Made by a program: the position numbers and the translations under genes
NCBI GenBank assembly: GCA_026122225.1
Contig: JANEZZ010001873.1
Location: 1,364,001 to 1,428,000 of the forward strand
Direction of reading: 5' to 3'
Length of the DNA: 64,000 nt
Source: Heloderma charlesbogerti
Lineage: Eukaryota; Chordata; Lepidosauria; Squamata; Helodermatidae
Shown here: one piece after another, positions 10,545 to 22,610 of the stretch
Layout of the letters: every line of letters begins with the position of its first letter
Position numbering within the stretch: the first letter of the stretch is position 1
The notes under the pieces: generated by a model
What the model saw: only the letters and a program-made list of their open reading frames with translations
Told to the model about the DNA's origin: nothing
Databases searched by the model: none

Positions 10545-11135
10545 GCCCTAATGCAAGCTTTCTCACTGCCTAAGGTAGGAGAGAAGGTGTGCTGCTGTTG
10601 CTGGTGCATCAAGTCCTTCTTCCCGCTGCAGCCTCACACTCCACCCTTCTCCCTTTCCCTTGCCTCATCACACCCTCTTGCCCTTGCCCTTAGCTTTACC
10701 ACCGCCACCATCACATCAGCTCCCTGGAGAGCTGCACGGTCAGAAGAAGCAGCTGTGCGGCTCTTGCGAGAGCCCACCCACCCGCCATCTGGCTCTCACT
10801 GAGAGGTTTCTCAGCGTGAGCTCGAGGGTCGCTGACTGAGAGCAGCTGCCCCTCCCCTGTTTTGTAAAACAGAGGGTGGGTGGCTTCTCCAGCTGCTCAC
10901 TCGCCATGGCAGTTGCCACAATGGAAGAATGGGAGAGGCAGGGCTCTCCGAAGCACCTGCTAGTGTCACCGAGCACCCCTGTTCTCCTGTTGCAGCAAAT
11001 GCCACAGTGGGAGAGCCATCCCTGGAGGAAGAGGCAGTGGGCCCTCCTGTCAGGGGGAGGGGTGCTATTCACCACTCCTCCTGCTCTGCTGCCTGAGGTG
11101 GGGCCTTTACCCTGCCTCAGGGAAGGGCCATCCCT
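10545..11135. mobile_element. GC-rich non-autonomous element, probable
   Basis: This block is far richer in G+C than its neighbours. It begins GCCCTAATGCAAGC with CACTGCCTAAGG and ends CTGCCTGAGG...CCTGCCTCAGGGAAGGGCC, giving loosely inverted ends like the element at 45.6 kb. Internal frames of 83-111 codons on both strands share no motifs and look fortuitous. An isolated CpG-richer regulatory region is the other option. Confidence 0.4.
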
Positions 11136-11159
11136 GTTTATTTTAGCTAAGCTAAAATA

Positions 11160-12055
11160 CTGAGTTTAAAATATCGCTTTTGCATAATAGCTTGTGCCTC
11201 AGAAACAAGACCTACTATTCCACCAGCCTTGCTGTGTACAACCATAGAAACAGGAAGTCATAAAACCAAGGTAAACCTCATTGAGCAGGTGTGACTCCAG
11301 AGTTCTTCCTTCCCTAGGTCAAAGGGCCATACCTTCATCCTGCTCATGCCTTCATCCTGTGAGAGCTAAAAGTGGGAAGGATGTGTGTGGATGCATACAA
11401 GCCTGTCCCTAACTGGCCGCTAATTCCATGACTTTCCCATGTTGAGGGGAAAGATCTGAAAGGGACTTCTGTTCGCTTTTGTTGAACACAAGAAGAAGCC
11501 TCTGCGCAATTGGAATCCCTGCTTTATCAGGCTTCCTGACTGCATGGAGGCTTCTACTCACATTCAAATGACAGCAAGTAGACTCCCCCCCTTCAGACCT
11601 CCCTCTTCAATACAGAAAAAATGACTGGGGATGGGGCATGCTTGTGCACCCACAAACCTTCCTACTTTAAGCCCTAACATGAGCTGGCTGAACACCTGCA
11701 TAGGGCTTGTGTATTTTTAGTATTCAGAAAATGTGCAAAGCCAATTCAAATTACAGTCAAACTTCCCATAGTTCTTTTTCCTATTGCTTTCCCCTCCCCG
11801 CAAGGATACCCTGGAGTTCTTTCTCCAAGATTCTAGCAACTTGGCTGTGGTAAATCTTCTCCTGCTCCACTTTGGGTTTTGAGATATGCTGAGATTATCA
11901 AATCTACTTCTGCCACCTGATGACAATTCTTTTGAAGAGACATTCACAGAATCCCATTGGTGGTATGTTTCTATTCTACTGGATACCACTTGATGGAAAT
12001 ATTTATGCTTCTCTTGATGCTAGTAAAGTTATACCCATATATAACACTGAGGCAG
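11160..12055. other. Unassigned sequence
   Basis: No repeat terminus, tandem array or coding motif is visible. A 90-codon minus frame (11989-11717) has no recognisable features. Confidence 0.4.
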
Positions 12056-12159
12056 CAGTACCTCAGCTCTAAGAACTATGCCACTAAGGAAATTGCCAAA
12101 GCATTTTGAGGGCTACTGTGGGGCTGCACCTCCTGCCTCCCAGGATGAACATCATCGCA

Positions 12160-12345
12160 GGGGGAGACCAACCTGGTCCTATACTTCAGTCATTGGTGTA
12201 TTTGCTTTCCTTCCCCTCCTTCCTCCCAATCCCTTTTCCTTTTGTGTCATGTCTTTTAGATTGTAAGCTCGAAGGGAGCCTTTTTCGGCTGAAGAGTGGG
12301 GTAAAAACACCCCCAAATAAATAAATAAATAAATAATAATAAAGG
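12160..12345 (+). mobile_element. LINE/SINE 3' tail with AAAT microsatellite
   Basis: The segment ends TTTTAGATTGTAAGCTCGAAGG, then an AAATA repeat at about 12316-12343. The ATTGTAAGC...AAGGG pattern is a common amniote retroposon tail. The upstream border is not clear. Confidence 0.55.
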
Positions 12346-12479
12346 CCCTTTAAATTCTATTTTCAGCAGATAGACATATTGTCAGTTTAATAGAGTTGCC
12401 TTATTGTAACTTTTTCGACCACTGTTCCATCCTAAGCCCATATTAATATTTTATCCCCTTTAATATTATTACGTGATGC

Positions 12480-12690
12480 AGGCTTTATTTAAATGGATTT
12501 GATGGGCCTCTTGGTTGGCTTGACAACCACAGGGAAAAATTAATGTTCTGCATTTAATCTTGGCTCAAGGCGCTAAATTATTTTGGAGGTTGAAGCCGTC
12601 ATGCATATCATGCTAAATTATTGAATGTAATAACTATTAGCCAGCTGTCTATTTATAGATTTTTAAAAAATGTTGTTTACTTCATGTGTC
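12480..12690. other. Possible conserved non-coding sequence
   Basis: The stretch holds TTTAATCTTGG, GCTAAATTATT (twice), TTGACAACC and several TAAT words, with no repeat landmark. Two GCTAAATTATT copies about 45 bp apart are compatible with homeodomain-type sites. Conservation cannot be judged from one sequence. Confidence 0.25.
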
Positions 12691-13464
12691 TTGAGTTAAT
12701 TTTGTAGAGATTACATCTTAAGGTTTTCCTTGCTCAGAGTAGTACAGTCCTTCTGTATTTTGTCAAACATGTAGTTGTAATTTATATAACTGGTACTAAA
12801 CAACAACAAAAAATCAGTGGTTGAGCAAGTCCTGGAGCCTTCATGCTGACAAACTGCAAAAAGTCTACACTTCAGACAAGAATCTTTTTCTTGCTAGCTG
12901 AGCTGAAGAATACTTATTTTCATAAATTTATGGCGAAAAGTACGTTCACTACCTTAAAACAGAAATGCATTGCCAAGAGGGAGTTTCTACCATCAAACAT
13001 ACACCTTTATTTGGAGATAATAAAAGCAGATTTAATGAACTAGTACAGTGTAGTTTATTGCCCTAAAATGCAATCTGCTTTTGTAAAATAGTTATATTGA
13101 ACGATAGGCTGAACTATAAAATGTTGTTAGTGGCTCTTTAAAGGCTGTTGTGGTGAACAAAATCTCAGAGAGACTTGTGGGATAATATTTTTAGTATGCT
13201 GTTGAAGTCATATGTTTTCATAACATTGTCCTTTGCATCCATAACCTGTATTATGTGTACAGGAGTATATACAAGCATAAAATTGATGTAAATGGCAAAC
13301 CTCCAGGCCTGTTTCTTCAGAATGGTCTCTGTCTGCAGGGAAGCGATCTGCTGAGTGTATGAAGTGTAATGTAGGATCTGCTGACTGTACCTTTCTCTTG
13401 GACTCATTATTTCTGTGTTGGGGGAAGGTCTGAAGGAGTCCTGCCGTCATCAGAGGCACATTTG

Positions 13465-13800
13465 GTGGCAACATGAAAGAGGGCCTTCCCAGTGGCTGCC
13501 CCCAGGCTCTGGAACTCCCTGCTGAGGAAGTCTAGGGTGCCCCTCTTTGTGGTCCTTCAGCTAGCAAGGAAATATGTTTTTATTCAGGCAGGCCTTTGAC
13601 ATACAGCTGGTCTGGTGTTGAAGGAGGATTTAGTTGGCTGGTGCTCTTTATTTCTTTCATTGTTATGTTTTTAATTTATTTGTTTTTATGTTATGTTTTA
13701 ATTAATATTTTGTTTCAATCTGGATTGTATTGTTAGCTGCCTTGTGCACTATTTTTTGGCATAAAGGTGGGCTATAAAATTAATTAATTAATTAATTAAT
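13465..13800 (+). mobile_element. L2-type LINE 3' end
   Basis: GAGGGCCTTCCCAGTGGCTG and CTCTGGAACTCCCTGCTGAGG are the nucleotide form of the L2 ORF C-terminus (the W-N-S-L-P motif). A T-rich UTR follows, then TTGTTAGCTGCCTTG, GTGGGCTATAAAATT and an (ATTA)n tail. Confidence 0.85.
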
Positions 13801-14577
13801 TCCTGGACCTTGCAATCAACCAACATTTCCTTTTTTTATATTTTCAAATATAGACATTTCCATACTTGTATGAAAAGCTCTTGTGAATTAAAACAAGTTA
13901 CTTCTGATTTTTTGAAATCCTTCATTCTTTTCTTTCACCAAATACCTTTTGAAATCTAAATGAAATCTAGAATCCAAATGTGATATTACATGAGCTCAAC
14001 AGTTAAGCAAATCCACTAATGTAGTGCTATGTCCTGGAAACAGGCGTGTACAGCTTCAGCATATTCCCTATACTGTTGCTATTGGATTCAGCAGAATCGA
14101 GATGAGAACTGAGCATGACCTCCAAAGTTCTTTTCCTAATTAAAAATTGATTTTGGTGCTTTGTGGATTAGACTTGTTAGAAACAACATACCACCTTTTC
14201 ACTCCCCCGCTCTGTAACCAGTGCTAGAATAATTAGTATGTGAATTGAGCTGTGGGGTGACTCTGAAGCTGATACCACATGAAAATAGGGGGGGGGGATC
14301 TAATAATTGCAATATGTAAATGGCTAGTTCAGCAGGAGTAGAATTTCACTGACTTTAATATAAAAAAGGATTCTGTTCATTTTAGTTCTAATTTATTTCA
14401 AGGCAAAAGGATAGAACCTGATTGCCCCTGGATTTCTTTTGTGTTTTTTGGCAAGGTGCCTCAGTTTATTTGGCTCTTTTTTTTAAGCAACCAGTTCTCA
14501 CTACCCATGATAATTTAAATCTGGTGTTCCTGATAAGTACACACAATGAAATAGTTCCTCCTGCCATCACAAGGAAT

Positions 14578-15270
14578 ATTTTATTTATTTATTTAATTAC
14601 ATTTCTATACCACCCAATAGCCAAAGCTCTCTGGGCAGTTCACAAAAATTAAAGCCATAAAACACAACATGATAAAACATAATATAAAATCTTTAAAAGT
14701 TTTAAACAGAATAACCACAAGAAGACATTTAAAGAACAAAACTGAAGGACTGAAAAGTCTGGGAAAATAGAAAGGTCTTCACTTATAGGGTGGCTGTGTG
14801 CCCCCTTTTACAGAAGACAGCCCTCTACTTGAAGGGCTCCCCTGTCCAATTCTGGTTTAAAGATAAAGAACCATAAGAACTGTTGTCCATCAACGGCCCC
14901 TGGACAGCAGCCTGAACAGGCAGGCACTCAGTTCACCTTTGAAGATGACCTCAGGGTCTGGGCAAGAAGGAGGAGGCAATCCTTCAGGGAAACTGGCCCC
15001 AAGCCATTGTGGGCTTTAAAAGTTAATACCAGCACTTTCCATTTGGCCCAGAAATGGACTGGAAGGCGGTGCAGATCTCAGAGCACTGGCATAATATGAT
15101 CATATCACCAGTCACTGCTAACAATCTCGCTGTCCTGTTTTGGACTGCTACATTTCTGGAACATTTTTAAAGGTAGCCCCACATATCAAGCTTTACAGTG
15201 AGCTAAAGGTTACCAGAGCATGGTGACCAGGAATAAGCCAGCAACTGAAAACTGTGGTCCAAGTTAGACT
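14578..15270 (-). mobile_element. L2-type LINE 3' part, inverted
   Basis: It starts with the inverted terminus TTCTATACCACCCAATAGCC and AGCTCTCTGGGCAG. It continues with AAGACAGCCCTC, CAAGCCATTGTGGGC, CACTTTCCATTTGGCCC and AAGGTAGCCCCACATA, in the same order as the copy at 34.4 kb. No intact frame remains. Confidence 0.82.
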
Positions 15271-15928
15271 TAATGGCAACAGACCCATGCTTCAGGACTG
15301 ACTCGCTGTGAACCTCAAACAAAATGGGAAATGTGTCCCAACCCTGAACTGAAAAGTGATAGACCAACTGGGTGGGCTAACTGGTGATGATAGAAAATAT
15401 ACAAAAATGTCAGAAAATAATATTTTATCTATGCAGGCTAAAAGACATATATTAAAAATCAATGGAGGAAAATACAATACTATTGTGTTGTAATATCCAA
15501 CAGTACTAGAAGCAACTGATACCAAGCAAAACCAAATGCGTTTGGACTAAAAATCTTCATCAGTGATTTAGTACATAAAAATGGTCTACCTATAAAAGGT
15601 ATATAAGAAGATAACAAGGCATATATCTAGACACACATTTTACAGTGCAAGTTCCTCACAACTATAAACAATATAGGACACTGCAGTGTCTCTATCTGTG
15701 AATATAGAAACAATTGTATTTTTAAAAAGTTTAATTTTTGAAATGGCTTCCTAAATATATATTAAAACATACAAATACATTATATCACTATGAATCTCTA
15801 CAAATGGGGCTGAAGGAACTTTTTAAAAAGTGTACTGTGCTTTAAACTGTTGATTTTTCTGGTAGCTTCTGTGACTTGAGATAAATACCCTGGTAGAAAA
15901 AACATTAAAAACATGTTTCAGTGAGAAA

Positions 15929-16233
15929 GAGCCTGAAGTGGCGCAGAGTGGTAGGCGGCAGTAATGCAACCGAAACTCTCCCCACGACCTGAGTTTGATC
16001 CCAGCGGAAACTGGTTTTCAGGTAGCTGGCTCAGGTCAACTCAGCCCTCCATCCTTCCGAGGTCGGTAAAATGAGTACCCAGCTTGCTGGGGGAAAGGTA
16101 GTTAGGACTGGGGAAGGCAATGGCAACCCACCCCACTATACAGTCTTCCAGGAAAGTGCTGAGGAAAAACGGCATCCCTCTAGAGGTCAGTAATGACTCA
16201 GTGCTTGCACAAGAGGAAACTTTTCTTCTTTTT
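15929..16233 (+). mobile_element. Sauria-type SINE with 13-bp target duplication
   Basis: TTTCAGTGAGAAA at 15916-15928 and 16234-16246 is a perfect duplication. The body has GGTAGGCGGCAGTAATGC, GAGTTTGATCCCAGCGG, TCAGGTCAACTCAGCC and GGTAATGACTCAGTGCTTGC-like words matching the inverted copy at 3802. It ends in a CTTTTCTTCTTTTTTT tail. It is more diverged than the 3802 copy. Confidence 0.93.
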
Positions 16234-16384
16234 TTTCAGTGAGAAAAGTACCATCATGGAAAGGGGTTGGTTTGCTTTTCCCAACCCTAACTGGAGATTC
16301 CAGAGACTGAACTTGGGACCATCTGCATGCTCAACCTCTGAGTTACAATCCTTCACAGAGCAGAGTCATTAGTTAAAAACTTAG

Positions 16385-16495
16385 AAGTTTCTGGAGTGTT
16401 TTCAATGGCAGCCCCACATATAATGTATTGCAGTAATCCAAATGAGAGGTTGCCAGAGCACGGTAACCAGGAATAAGCCAGCAACATATCATTCA
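16385..16495 (-). mobile_element. L2-related fragment
   Basis: CAATGGCAGCCCCACATA, TGCAGTAATCCAAATGAGAGG and ACCAGGAATAAGCCAGCAAC match the inner part of the inverted L2 copies at 14.6-15.3 and 34.4-34.7 kb. Confidence 0.75.
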
Positions 16496-16499
16496 CTGG

Positions 16500-18420
16500 G
16501 TATAGCATACTGTGTGGGAGCAGGTTGGATGAGGTGAATGTGGACCTTACTAGACCCTACCATCCTTGAGATAGAGAACAACTTGGGCTATATGGTTTGA
16601 TTACAAGACTTGCCAGGCTTGTAGGCTAAGGAGTAGACGCCAGACTTTTGTTTACCAAGGAAGACAGCAAAAGGCAAGAACAGGGGAAGTATACAGCCTG
16701 CTCCCCAAATGCTCTTCAGTTAACCTCTTGGAAAACCCCATGGGGTTTTGTGGGGTGGGGGAGGAATACATTCTGCAGGTTTTGTAAGATCTGCAGGTTT
16801 CAGCTCAAGTGTGGAGGATACACAAGCCAATTTACTTAAGGTGAAGCATGGACAGCTAACCAGCAAGAACTGACAGGGCTAGCAAAAAAGAAGTGGCTGG
16901 AATATGTTTAGAAAGATCCCCCCCCCCCAAGTTGTTGCCACTTAAATCCCAGTTCGTGTGTCTGTAGATTCCTCCTGAATACTGGAGTGGATTATTCTGT
17001 TGCATTCTAGTTCGAGTTGAGTTGAACCTTCTGTAAATAAACTAAGGAGAAAGGGAAATGATTGAAGATAATAAATCGTACAAGGAAGGATAAAAAGAAT
17101 ACCATTCCACATTGCACTAATGGTAAATGACAGATGCATTCTACACATATTGAAAAGGGCCAATTACATTTTGGAAGCTAGATGACTGCTGTAGAGATTA
17201 TCATTATCTGTAATGGGTCAGCCTTTGTACTCTGCAATCCTATTTCCTTTTGTCTAAATCACAATTGGAACTCCCCAGTAATTTGAGCAGGATTCGAAAA
17301 TAAGTCATGGACTGGTAGATTCATGAAGAAATTTTCTGCTGCTTAAGATATATATGATTAAAAACTCTCCCCATGTGCATCCATCTCTGACATTTTTATT
17401 TGGACCCCCCCCCCCCCAGCAGCTATCAATTGTCAAAGGGGTATGCTGTACTCCTAGGGGAAGTAATTATAGCAATACAGAACAGAAGGTAAAATTACCA
17501 TTTGCAAGCTATTTTATTAGGCTGTCCCAAATATTTATCACAGTATTAGTGAAGGAACAATTAAATTTTATGTAGATTTTGGAATGTCCTAATAAAACTG
17601 TAAGGCAATAAAATGCTGGAGTTTCACTAAACCGGGAAGAAATTTACACTCCCAGTAGACTAGATTTTCAAGATTCACTAGAATGTTTTTCATGGATAGG
17701 GGATATGGAAATGGAAGACTTATGTGTGTGAAATAATGTTGAACTTCCAGTTTTAAAAAAATGAAACAATGTTTACTGACAACACTAAATCAATAGAAGA
17801 CATCTAAAACCTGTGTGTAGCACATTTTTGTCTAGTATTCTTCTACTTTGAATAGACAAAGTAATGTGTTCTAACCATATGACAACTTTCAAAACCAGTG
17901 AATTGTTATATATGCCTTTATGGAGCTTTGTACATGCATATGAATTTAAGACTTGGCCATGGGTGACGGTAATGAGACAATAAATTTTTCTGCACTTGTG
18001 CATTTGTTAAGCAGGGTTCCCTGTTTTCTAAATCATAGACCCATGGCTCAGTTTTCCCTCTTACTCCTTTCTGAATTGCCTATCACATATAAAAACAGCA
18101 GCTTCATTAAATTACTTCCTTGAAAGCACAAATTGCATATAGCCATCATGCAAATGGGAAATCACATAGCTTTAATCCTCTACAATGCACTTGAGAGTTC
18201 TAACACCTATTAAATCGATATCTAACATGTTCTTTTCCCCATTAGTAGTTGGGGAACACACAAACTATCACATTACATTTATGAAAAGCTTGTGGTATTG
18301 ATCATTTTGCATATGCAGCCATAGCAGATGAATTATTTCCACTGTAGCTGATGTAAAAATTACAAATTTGAGAGCTAGTTTGCTTTTCATGGCAATAGAC
18401 TGGGTTCTCCAAAATGATAT
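16500..18420. other. Unassigned sequence
   Basis: Apart from poly-C runs near 16920 and 17406 no repeat or gene is recognised. Frames are short and random-looking. Parts may be conserved non-coding DNA, which cannot be judged here. Confidence 0.4.
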
Positions 18421-18427
18421 CACAGCC

Positions 18428-18548
18428 TTCGCCAACCTTGTGTCCTCCAGATGTTTAGGACTTGCCTCAGCCTCAGCCAACATGACCAATGGTCAGTGAT
18501 TCTGGGAATTGTAGTCTAAAATAACTGGAGGGCACCAGGTTGGGGAAA
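18428..18548. mobile_element. Foldback element (CCAACCT...AGGTTGG)
   Basis: The left part reads CGCCAACCTTGTGTCCTCCA and the right part CTGGAGGGCACCAGGTTGGGG, which pair as a long imperfect hairpin around a GCCAACATGACCAATGGTC centre. A better preserved copy lies at 23455. It is too small to encode a protein. Confidence 0.8.
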
Positions 18549-18681
18549 GATGTGATATAGTGATGTCAAACTTTGAGGGGTGTAGGTATAGTAGACCTGA
18601 GAGATATAACTGGTGATTTGGATCTAGACTAAAATAACATTTCTTATAATGGGGAGAAAATGTTTCATAAAGACTATGGTT

Positions 18682-18802
18682 GAATCTACACATAGCAGTT
18701 TTACCATACTGCAGTGATAACTATTGGTGCTCGTTGGTGTCATGTGCACCAATAGCTATCATTGCAGTATGATAACAGTAAAACTGCCGTGTGTAGATTC
18801 AC
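18682..18802. mobile_element. Foldback MITE, nearly full palindrome
   Basis: GAATCTACACATAGCAG on the left pairs with CTGCCGTGTGTAGATTC on the right, and TGCAGTGATAACTATTGGTG pairs with CACCAATAGCTATCATTGCA. The arms are about 50 bp with a short loop near 18740. One small insertion breaks the symmetry. No coding capacity. Confidence 0.85.
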
Positions 18803-18864
18803 CCTATGTTTACTCTACCACATTAATCAGTACAAGAAATCTTAGCTCTAACACTAACTTCTGG

Positions 18865-19190
18865 TACTATGAGCCATTCTACACAAGGCATTTATTGTGT
18901 GTGCATGATTCCTCACTCATGATAGTTTGCAGGTGCTTTACATGATGTCATCATTCTGCAGGGCCTCTCCCGTTCTTTGCCACCATTTCTGTGGCTTTTA
19001 AAAAAAATTGAGGTAAGTCTGGTATTATTTGGAAATGGCAGAATGAAACCCTAATGTAGCTGTACAATTCTGCTATACCACATCGCTATACCATAGTGGT
19101 TATGTAATGGAACACATAGAAAATCAGAGAAAGAAAAACCCTAGGAAAAAACCCATGTGTAAAGGAGCCGATCATAATCCCACAAAGAAT
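18865..19190. repeat. Probable non-autonomous DNA element
   Basis: GAGCCATTCTACACAAGGC at the left and TGTGTAAAGGAGCCGATC at the right are loosely inverted. The ATACCATAGTGGTTATGTAATGG block recurs at 24.51 kb as CACCTAGTGGTTATGTAGTGG, so the two places share a repeat. Confidence 0.5.
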
Positions 19191-19199
19191 CCTGAAGCA

Positions 19200-20150
19200 G
19201 AAGCCTTGGTAAAGTAGTGGGTTAAAAGCTCATGTAGAAAGCCCCATACTGAGAAAAAGTGGAAGATATTGTTTAGCAGGAAGTTACCTGTTTCTATCCT
19301 AACAGCACTGACTCAAGATGAGAGTGCTGAAGACGTGATGTTTCACAGGGCCAAACTAGAGGAGGTGCTCAGATCTCCCCCAGTTTATTTTATTTAAGTC
19401 CAAAGCAGCCATTGAGGCAAGGGAACTGAATCAGGAGAGCTGTAGTGCAGAGGCTTAGCAACAGGTAGGGCCAAAATATGAGAATGGAACTTCCATATTC
19501 ATAGGTGATCTATCTTGGAGTACAAATTGTTTGGAGACAAATAATGGCATGAGGGCTGTTGCTTTCATGTCCTGCTTGCTGGTTTCTTGGAAGCATGACT
19601 ACTGTTGGAAACAGCAGGATCCTAGATTGAATGGAGCCTTTGTCTGATCCTGCCAGGCTCTTGTTATGGCCACAGATGAAAGTGATACATGGGTTATTTG
19701 ATTGCTTTTTCAAGGGGAGAGGTAAAGAGAGGGGCATTTTGCTCTAAAGTGCATTATTAGGTAGTATGACATGGTTGGGCTTATGAACAGCACTGAGAAT
19801 CCTATGTGGTTAGCTGCTGAATTTGAATAATATATTGGGCGTTATTGGTGGCCACTTGGATAAACTGAAGAGAGTTATATTGTGTCTGGCAGAGGAGTGC
19901 TTAGTCTCCTGGGAAATATTGACATCAGCCTTGTGAGGACAATGTGGAACATGTTCCATTTGGGCTGTGTGAGACAGAGTGTCTGCTTGCTGATCGCCTC
20001 CATATGCATACACATTCATGTGCAATATGCAGGTGGTAGATGGAAGTGGAATATTTCTGCATGAAGATCCTGCACTTAACCCTCTCTACCCATGCTGTTT
20101 TCCTGATCTAAAACCCTCTTCCCTAAGCTGCTGTTTGTCTTGTCAGGGGA
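19200..20150. other. Unassigned sequence
   Basis: No repeat terminus or gene motif recognised. Frames on both strands are short. Confidence 0.4.
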
Positions 20151-20159
20151 CATATACAG

Positions 20160-20290
20160 GTATATTTATTAATTGCCCACTCCATAACAAAAAGTTCTCT
20201 GGGCAGCTTGCAAAAATGAAATAACACATGTAAAAATATAAAGCAATAAAATAAATTCAGTAAGATAAAATACTGGGAAAACATCACTGC
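20160..20290 (-). mobile_element. L2-type LINE 3' end, inverted
   Basis: TATTTATTAATTGCCCACTC and GTTCTCTGGGCAGCTTGC followed by A-rich sequence match the inverted L2 terminus seen at 14.58 kb. Confidence 0.75.
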
Positions 20291-20373
20291 AGGAAAGAGT
20301 TAAATACCCCCTTCCCCAGCACTATTTTCTTAGTCCATTTCAGACCTTCCTCCATGGCTGAACCAACCAAATG

Positions 20374-20376
<3 letters not shown>

Positions 20377-20407
<31 letters not shown>
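20377..20407. repeat. (AC)n microsatellite
   Basis: About 15 uninterrupted AC units. Confidence 0.95.
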
Positions 20408-20409
<2 letters not shown>

Positions 20410-20494
20410 TCCACAAGAGATCAGTCATGTGTGGACTGGAGTCATCCTGACAGAGTGCCTCTCCCTCTCCTGTACAATATGGTCAGTATCTAAG

Positions 20495-20875
20495 ACCCTT
20501 CTCCAGGTACCTTCTCTGAGCGGGGCTCAGAAGGTGACAACAAGGGAAAGGGCCTTCTTAGTGGCAGCCCCCTTGAAGGTGGAACAATCTCCCCAGTGAG
20601 GCCCACCTGATGCCAACAGAATTCAGCACCAGGTAACCTTCCTCTACTCTCAGACATTTGGCAGCCTATGATAAGTTTTTTAATCAGTTCATGGGATTTC
20701 TCATTGTTGATTGTTAAAACTGTTTGGAGATGTGTGTGTGTGCTGTCTGTTAACATGTTTGTATGCAAACAGTATTTATATTATGTAAAATATTGTATTT
20801 TAAGGTTTTTAATCTTGGTAAACCTCCCAGAGAGCTTTGGCTTGTGGGTGGTATATAAATGTAATAAATTGAATG
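20495..20875 (+). mobile_element. L2-type LINE 3' end
   Basis: AAAGGGCCTTCTTAGTGGCAG and CCTTGAAGGTGGAACAATC are the decayed ORF end. GACATTTGGCAGCCTATGA, a long T-rich UTR and CTCCCAGAGAGCTTTGGC...GGTGGTATATAAATG follow. The ORF end is out of frame. Confidence 0.85.
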
Positions 20876-21053
20876 AAATCTAATTTAGCCCTCAGAGCAA
20901 ATCCACTCTTTGCTACTTCTCCATATTTTGTGTCCTTTTCTATCTTTTTCTATTCTGCATCTACCACTAAAAGCCTCCATGGCTGTTTCTCACCCAGAAC
21001 TTGTCTGCGCCCCAACCTTCAGGTGTGTTGGACTGCAACTCCCATCATTCTCT

Positions 21054-21160
21054 TAGGGTGCAATCCTATATATGTTTAGATGGAAAAAAAAGTCCTCCAA
21101 CTTCCAGCATGCTGGCAATTGTAGGACTTTTTTCTGTCTAAACATGCATGGGATTGTGAC
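21054..21160. mobile_element. Foldback MITE with GTGCAATCCTAT end
   Basis: GGGTGCAATCCTATATATG and GTTTAGATGGAAAAAAAAGTC on the left pair with GACTTTTTTCTGTCTAAAC and CATGCATGGGATTGTGAC on the right. It lies directly beside an ACTGCAACTCCCATCATTC fragment of the CCAACCT foldback family. Confidence 0.78.
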
Positions 21161-21164
21161 TTTC

Positions 21165-22290
21165 CTGCATTGCAACCCAGTTTGTGGTTTGTTTCTTTTT
21201 ATTTTTTGGATGGCGATTCTTTGTGAAACTCGATGAATCTATAGCAAAAATGTGTGCAATTTCATTGTTTTAAGAAGATGACAATAGTCATTGAGTGATA
21301 TTTATTTATTGACAAGAGTCTGAGTACCATGTGATGACTTACTGGATTTTTTTCAGCAGTAATGCCTTATTGGAAGAATGTTTCATGCTACAATAATGTC
21401 ACAGCTGGTTTGCTTCAATCTGTTTTACAGCACTTTTGCAGCACTTGGATTCATTTAATATACACACACTGCTTTCAGACAGTAGGTGCTGCTGCCTCAT
21501 CATCTCAAGGACTGGGAAACAGCTGGACCATATGGAACTGTGCTCTGTGCCTTTATTCCATTTTCTGGATCATGCCCTGGGTCGAAATGGATACCTATAA
21601 CCTTTCCTTTCTGATATCCTTTAAGTTTTAAATTGTAAGATGTTTGATAGATTTCAGCATATTTTCCTTTAATCTTTTTTCCCCCTCTGGACTAAACATA
21701 CCCAGTCTCTTCAATTTAATCTCATGACCTGTTTTATATATCCCTTCTAATCCTTATAGCTCTCATCCTAATCCTTTCCAAAATAAAACACCACCATGAG
21801 ATTAATTGGTGAAGGTTTGCCATTAATTGATGCTACTGTAATAAGTATTAGCTGCATAGTTTTAGTGAATACTGTTTATATCAATTGTCTCCATTAGAGA
21901 TTAAAGCTGTAGGATAAGGCCCCCTTCATGTATTATACAGGCAAATAATTAATGTGATTAAAGTGGTAGTGGGGCTATGCTGTTATTAATTATTTTTTTA
22001 TTATTATTATTTTATTTAAATGTCTTAGATGCTTTTCTCAAAAAAAGACTCCCACAGAAGGGAAGCTGTAAGACCTAGTGACACCAGACTCATCAGCTGT
22101 GCTTTAGTAGTCTTGAACTTTACTATGGGATTTCACGCTATTGTTGGAACAGCTTTCCAGGTTTTCTGCTTTTTGTGTTCAGCCTGAATGTAATCATCCC
22201 CGCAGTGAGCTCTCTGTGGTTCTGAGCACCTAGCCAGACCCCTGCCATTTTCGGTCAGAACACCCCTGTCTGTGGACAAAAACAGAGAGA
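21165..22290. other. Unassigned sequence
   Basis: Contains an AT-rich TTATTATT stretch near 21990 and an 89-codon frame at 21362-21631 without recognisable motifs. No element is identified. Confidence 0.4.
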
Positions 22291-22299
22291 AGGGAACTG

Positions 22300-22610
22300 A
22301 GAGGGGTGTGCCAGTGTAGAGAGAAGACAGAATATGGTAGGATGTGGAGTGAGTGGAGATGATATGAGTGCAGAGAGACTGGTAGAGTGAGAAAAGAGGT
22401 GGGTGGATGAGATATACACTTTCAGAGAAATCCCTAAGGTGGGGAACACAAAGGGAAAGTGGAGTAACAGATGGAGGTGCAGAGAGAGAAAAATGTGGTT
22501 GCATAGATGCATGTGGTGGCAAGCAGAAAAAATGGGGTGACAAAGATGGGGGTGCAGAGAGAGTAGGAAGATATGACTACTATGTGCATTGAGAAAAAGA
22601 GGGTATGGTT
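22300..22610. repeat. Purine-rich degenerate minisatellite
   Basis: The plus strand is almost all purine plus T, with GATGGAGGTGCAGAGAGAG near 22470 and GATGGGGGTGCAGAGAGAG near 22545 about 75 bp apart, and weaker related units upstream. The array explains the overlapping low-complexity frames of 60-136 codons on both strands. Confidence 0.65.
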
